From the NCBI RefSeq assembly GCF_000469585.1, contig NZ_AWNK01000001.1, forward strand, positions 186,731 through 250,730: a stretch of 64,000 nt of DNA. Direction: 5' to 3'. Source of the DNA: Chrysiogenes arsenatis DSM 11915 (GTDB taxonomy: Bacteria; Chrysiogenota; Chrysiogenetes; Chrysiogenales; Chrysiogenaceae). The notes under the pieces are model-generated. The model had not been told where the DNA came from, searched no databases, and was given only the letters and a program-made list of their open reading frames with translations. Numbering within the stretch: the stretch's first letter is position 1; each line of letters starts with the position of its first letter. The translations under genes and the position numbers were made by a program. Of this stretch, positions 62,693 to 64,000 are shown in pieces.

Positions 62693-64000
62693 ATGAGCTA
62701 TGCCAAAAGAGAAAAAATTTCAACGGGTCTCAGCGGCCTTGACGCGATACTTGATTCACTCCGCCTTGGCGATAACGTGGTGTGGAAAGTCGACTCCCTT
62801 GAAAGTTACCAGCGAGTCGTCACCCCCTTTGTGCATCAGGCACTCGCCGAAAAACGGCGCGTGGTGTACCTCCGTTTTGGGGCGCATCACCCCGTAATTG
62901 ATCCTGCGCTCGCTGGCGTCGAAGTTGTCGACCTCAATCCCCGCCTCGGTTTTGAGCCGTTTGCCAGCACCGTGCATCGCATCCTTTCGACACGAGGGCG
63001 CGGCGTCATGTACGTGTTCGATTGCCTTTCCGACCTTGTGTCTGCGTGGGCGACCGACTACATGGTGGCCAACTTTTTTCAAATCACCTGCCCGTACTTA
63101 CTTTCGCTCGATACGGTGGCGTATTTTTCCTTGCGCAATCAGCATCACAGCCTCGAAACGATTCAGCGTATTCGCAAAACAACTCAGCTTTTTCTGAGTT
63201 TTTACCGTCACGAAGACCATTACTATGTGCACCCTTTGAAAGTGTACGCCCGCAATTCACCAACAATGTTTTTGCCACACCGCGAAGAGGATGAAAAATT
63301 CGTCCCGATGGCACGCAGTTACGAGGCAACGGCACTGATGAGCAGCTTTATGCCGCGCGAAGGGGGCGCGATTGTGCGGCAACTCGATCATTGGCAGCGG
63401 CTCTTTTTGCAGGCGGAAGAGCTGTTTGCCTCCGGTGCATCACCGCGCGAACAAAAGGATATGGTGCGTCACCTCTGTCGCCATTTGATGGGGAAAGATG
63501 AGCGGGTATTGCAATTGGCCGAAACGTACTTTTCGTTAACCGATCTGCTAGAAATCAAACGGCGCATGGTCGGCACTGGGTATATTGGCGGGAAATCTAC
63601 GGGCATGCTGCTGGCAAGACGTATTTTGCACGCTACCGAGCCTGAATACTGGGAAGATGTGCTGGAACCGCACGATTCGTACTATATTGGTTCCAACCTC
63701 TATTACTGGTATTTGATCCATAACGACTGCTGGAACCTCTTTATGGAGCATAAGGAGAGCGAACAGCATGGCAGTTTTGCCGCCCAGCAGCTCCGCTCGC
63801 GCATTTTGCACGGCCACTTTCCGAGCGCCATCCGGCAGGAATTTGAAAATATGCTCGATTATTATGGCCAATATCCGATTATCGTCCGCTCTTCGAGCTT
63901 GCTCGAAGATGGCTTTGGGAACGCTTTCGCGGGAAAATACGACAGCTTTTTCCTCGCCAACCAAGAGATTACCCCCGAAGAGCGTTTGGAACATTTTGAA
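62693..64000 (+). CDS. KaiC/RadA-like domain fused to PEP/pyruvate-binding domain (3' partial)
   Basis: ATG 62693 opens a frame that stays open for 436 codons to the window end; it has no stop in the window. The N-terminal 230 residues begin KISTGLSGLDAILDSLRLGD and continue VVYLRFGAHHPV, a degenerate KaiC/RadA-like ATPase domain without a Walker A lysine motif. From about residue 280 comes the PEP synthase/PPDK N-terminal ATP-grasp domain (TGYIGGKSTGMLLARRI; IIVRSSSLLEDGFGN, then FAGKYDSFF). Such fusions are known in anaerobes, but their role is not established; phosphotransfer between pyruvate/PEP and a partner is plausible. Confidence 0.85.
   Translation, partial: MSYAKREKISTGLSGLDAILDSLRLGDNVVWKVDSLESYQRVVTPFVHQALAEKRRVVYLRFGAHHPVIDPALAGVEVVDLNPRLGFEPFASTVHRILSTRGRGVMYVFDCLSDLVSAWATDYMVANFFQITCPYLLSLDTVAYFSLRNQHHSLETIQRIRKTTQLFLSFYRHEDHYYVHPLKVYARNSPTMFLPHREEDEKFVPMARSYEATALMSSFMPREGGAIVRQLDHWQRLFLQAEELFASGASPREQKDMVRHLCRHLMGKDERVLQLAETYFSLTDLLEIKRRMVGTGYIGGKSTGMLLARRILHATEPEYWEDVLEPHDSYYIGSNLYYWYLIHNDCWNLFMEHKESEQHGSFAAQQLRSRILHGHFPSAIRQEFENMLDYYGQYPIIVRSSSLLEDGFGNAFAGKYDSFFLANQEITPEERLEHFE

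Overview
The window comes from a Gram-negative, flagellated bacterium with roughly even GC content. It carries a flagellin, a lipoprotein murein transglycosylase, periplasmic binding proteins, RpoD with a long non-conserved insert, and a dnaG-rpoD pair. A group-4-hydrogenase-like complex, AmmeMemoRadiSam genes and the serA-hisZ-purA order recall anaerobic lineages such as deltaproteobacteria-like, Deferribacterota or Chrysiogenota. That placement is inference; no rRNA is present to fix it.

Layout. 1-1.9 kb: end of a membrane hydrogenase/complex-I-like operon whose large subunit lacks the nickel-binding cysteines. 1.8-3.2 kb: an MFS exporter, then tRNA-Leu(GAG) with its terminator, a short flagellin, a UDP-glucuronate-type epimerase and a four-gene translationally coupled two-component operon (5.3-9.9 kb). 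9.9-17.8 kb: YhcC-like radical SAM protein, hisF, a tRNA with anticodon CAT, uvrC, a TPR protein, pyrC and tyrS. 18.0-20.5 kb: a first small accessory island with a vestigial integron (intI 5' scrap, attI-like region, one HEPN-motif cassette and its attC), a DUF3892 gene, a toxin-deleted HI1419/HI1420-type module and an intact yefM-yoeB. 20.6-43.8 kb: mostly core genes: solitary cydD, two FapA-like genes, purA, hisZ, serA, an aminotransferase, an FG-GAP protein, rpoD, dnaG, an ArsR regulator, a CHASE2 cyclase, an AlbA/RecG-like protein with in-frame repeats, ispF, nadK, recN and truA.

43.8-55.3 kb: the main accessory island. It holds hairpin repeats flanking a Phd/RelE-type module, an integron integrase truncated exactly at a repeat, an attI region and a cassette array. 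The array reads GNAT acetyltransferase, 3.1-kb single-chain restriction-modification protein, and a cassette invaded by an IS91-like element with a tyrosine recombinase. The cassette boundaries obey integron logic: the six bases starting each cassette are the complement of the R'' box ending it. After the last recognised attC come a phosphoribosyltransferase/DprA module resembling ShosTA, with its PRTase split in two reading frames, then RAYT transposase scraps, an intact higBA, and parD with a decayed parE.

55.3-64 kb: core-like genes again: an MltC-type transglycosylase, a LuxP-like binding protein coupled to a membrane GGDEF-EAL protein, the AmmeMemoRadiSam trio, and the start of a KaiC-like/PEP-synthase-like fusion that runs off the window.
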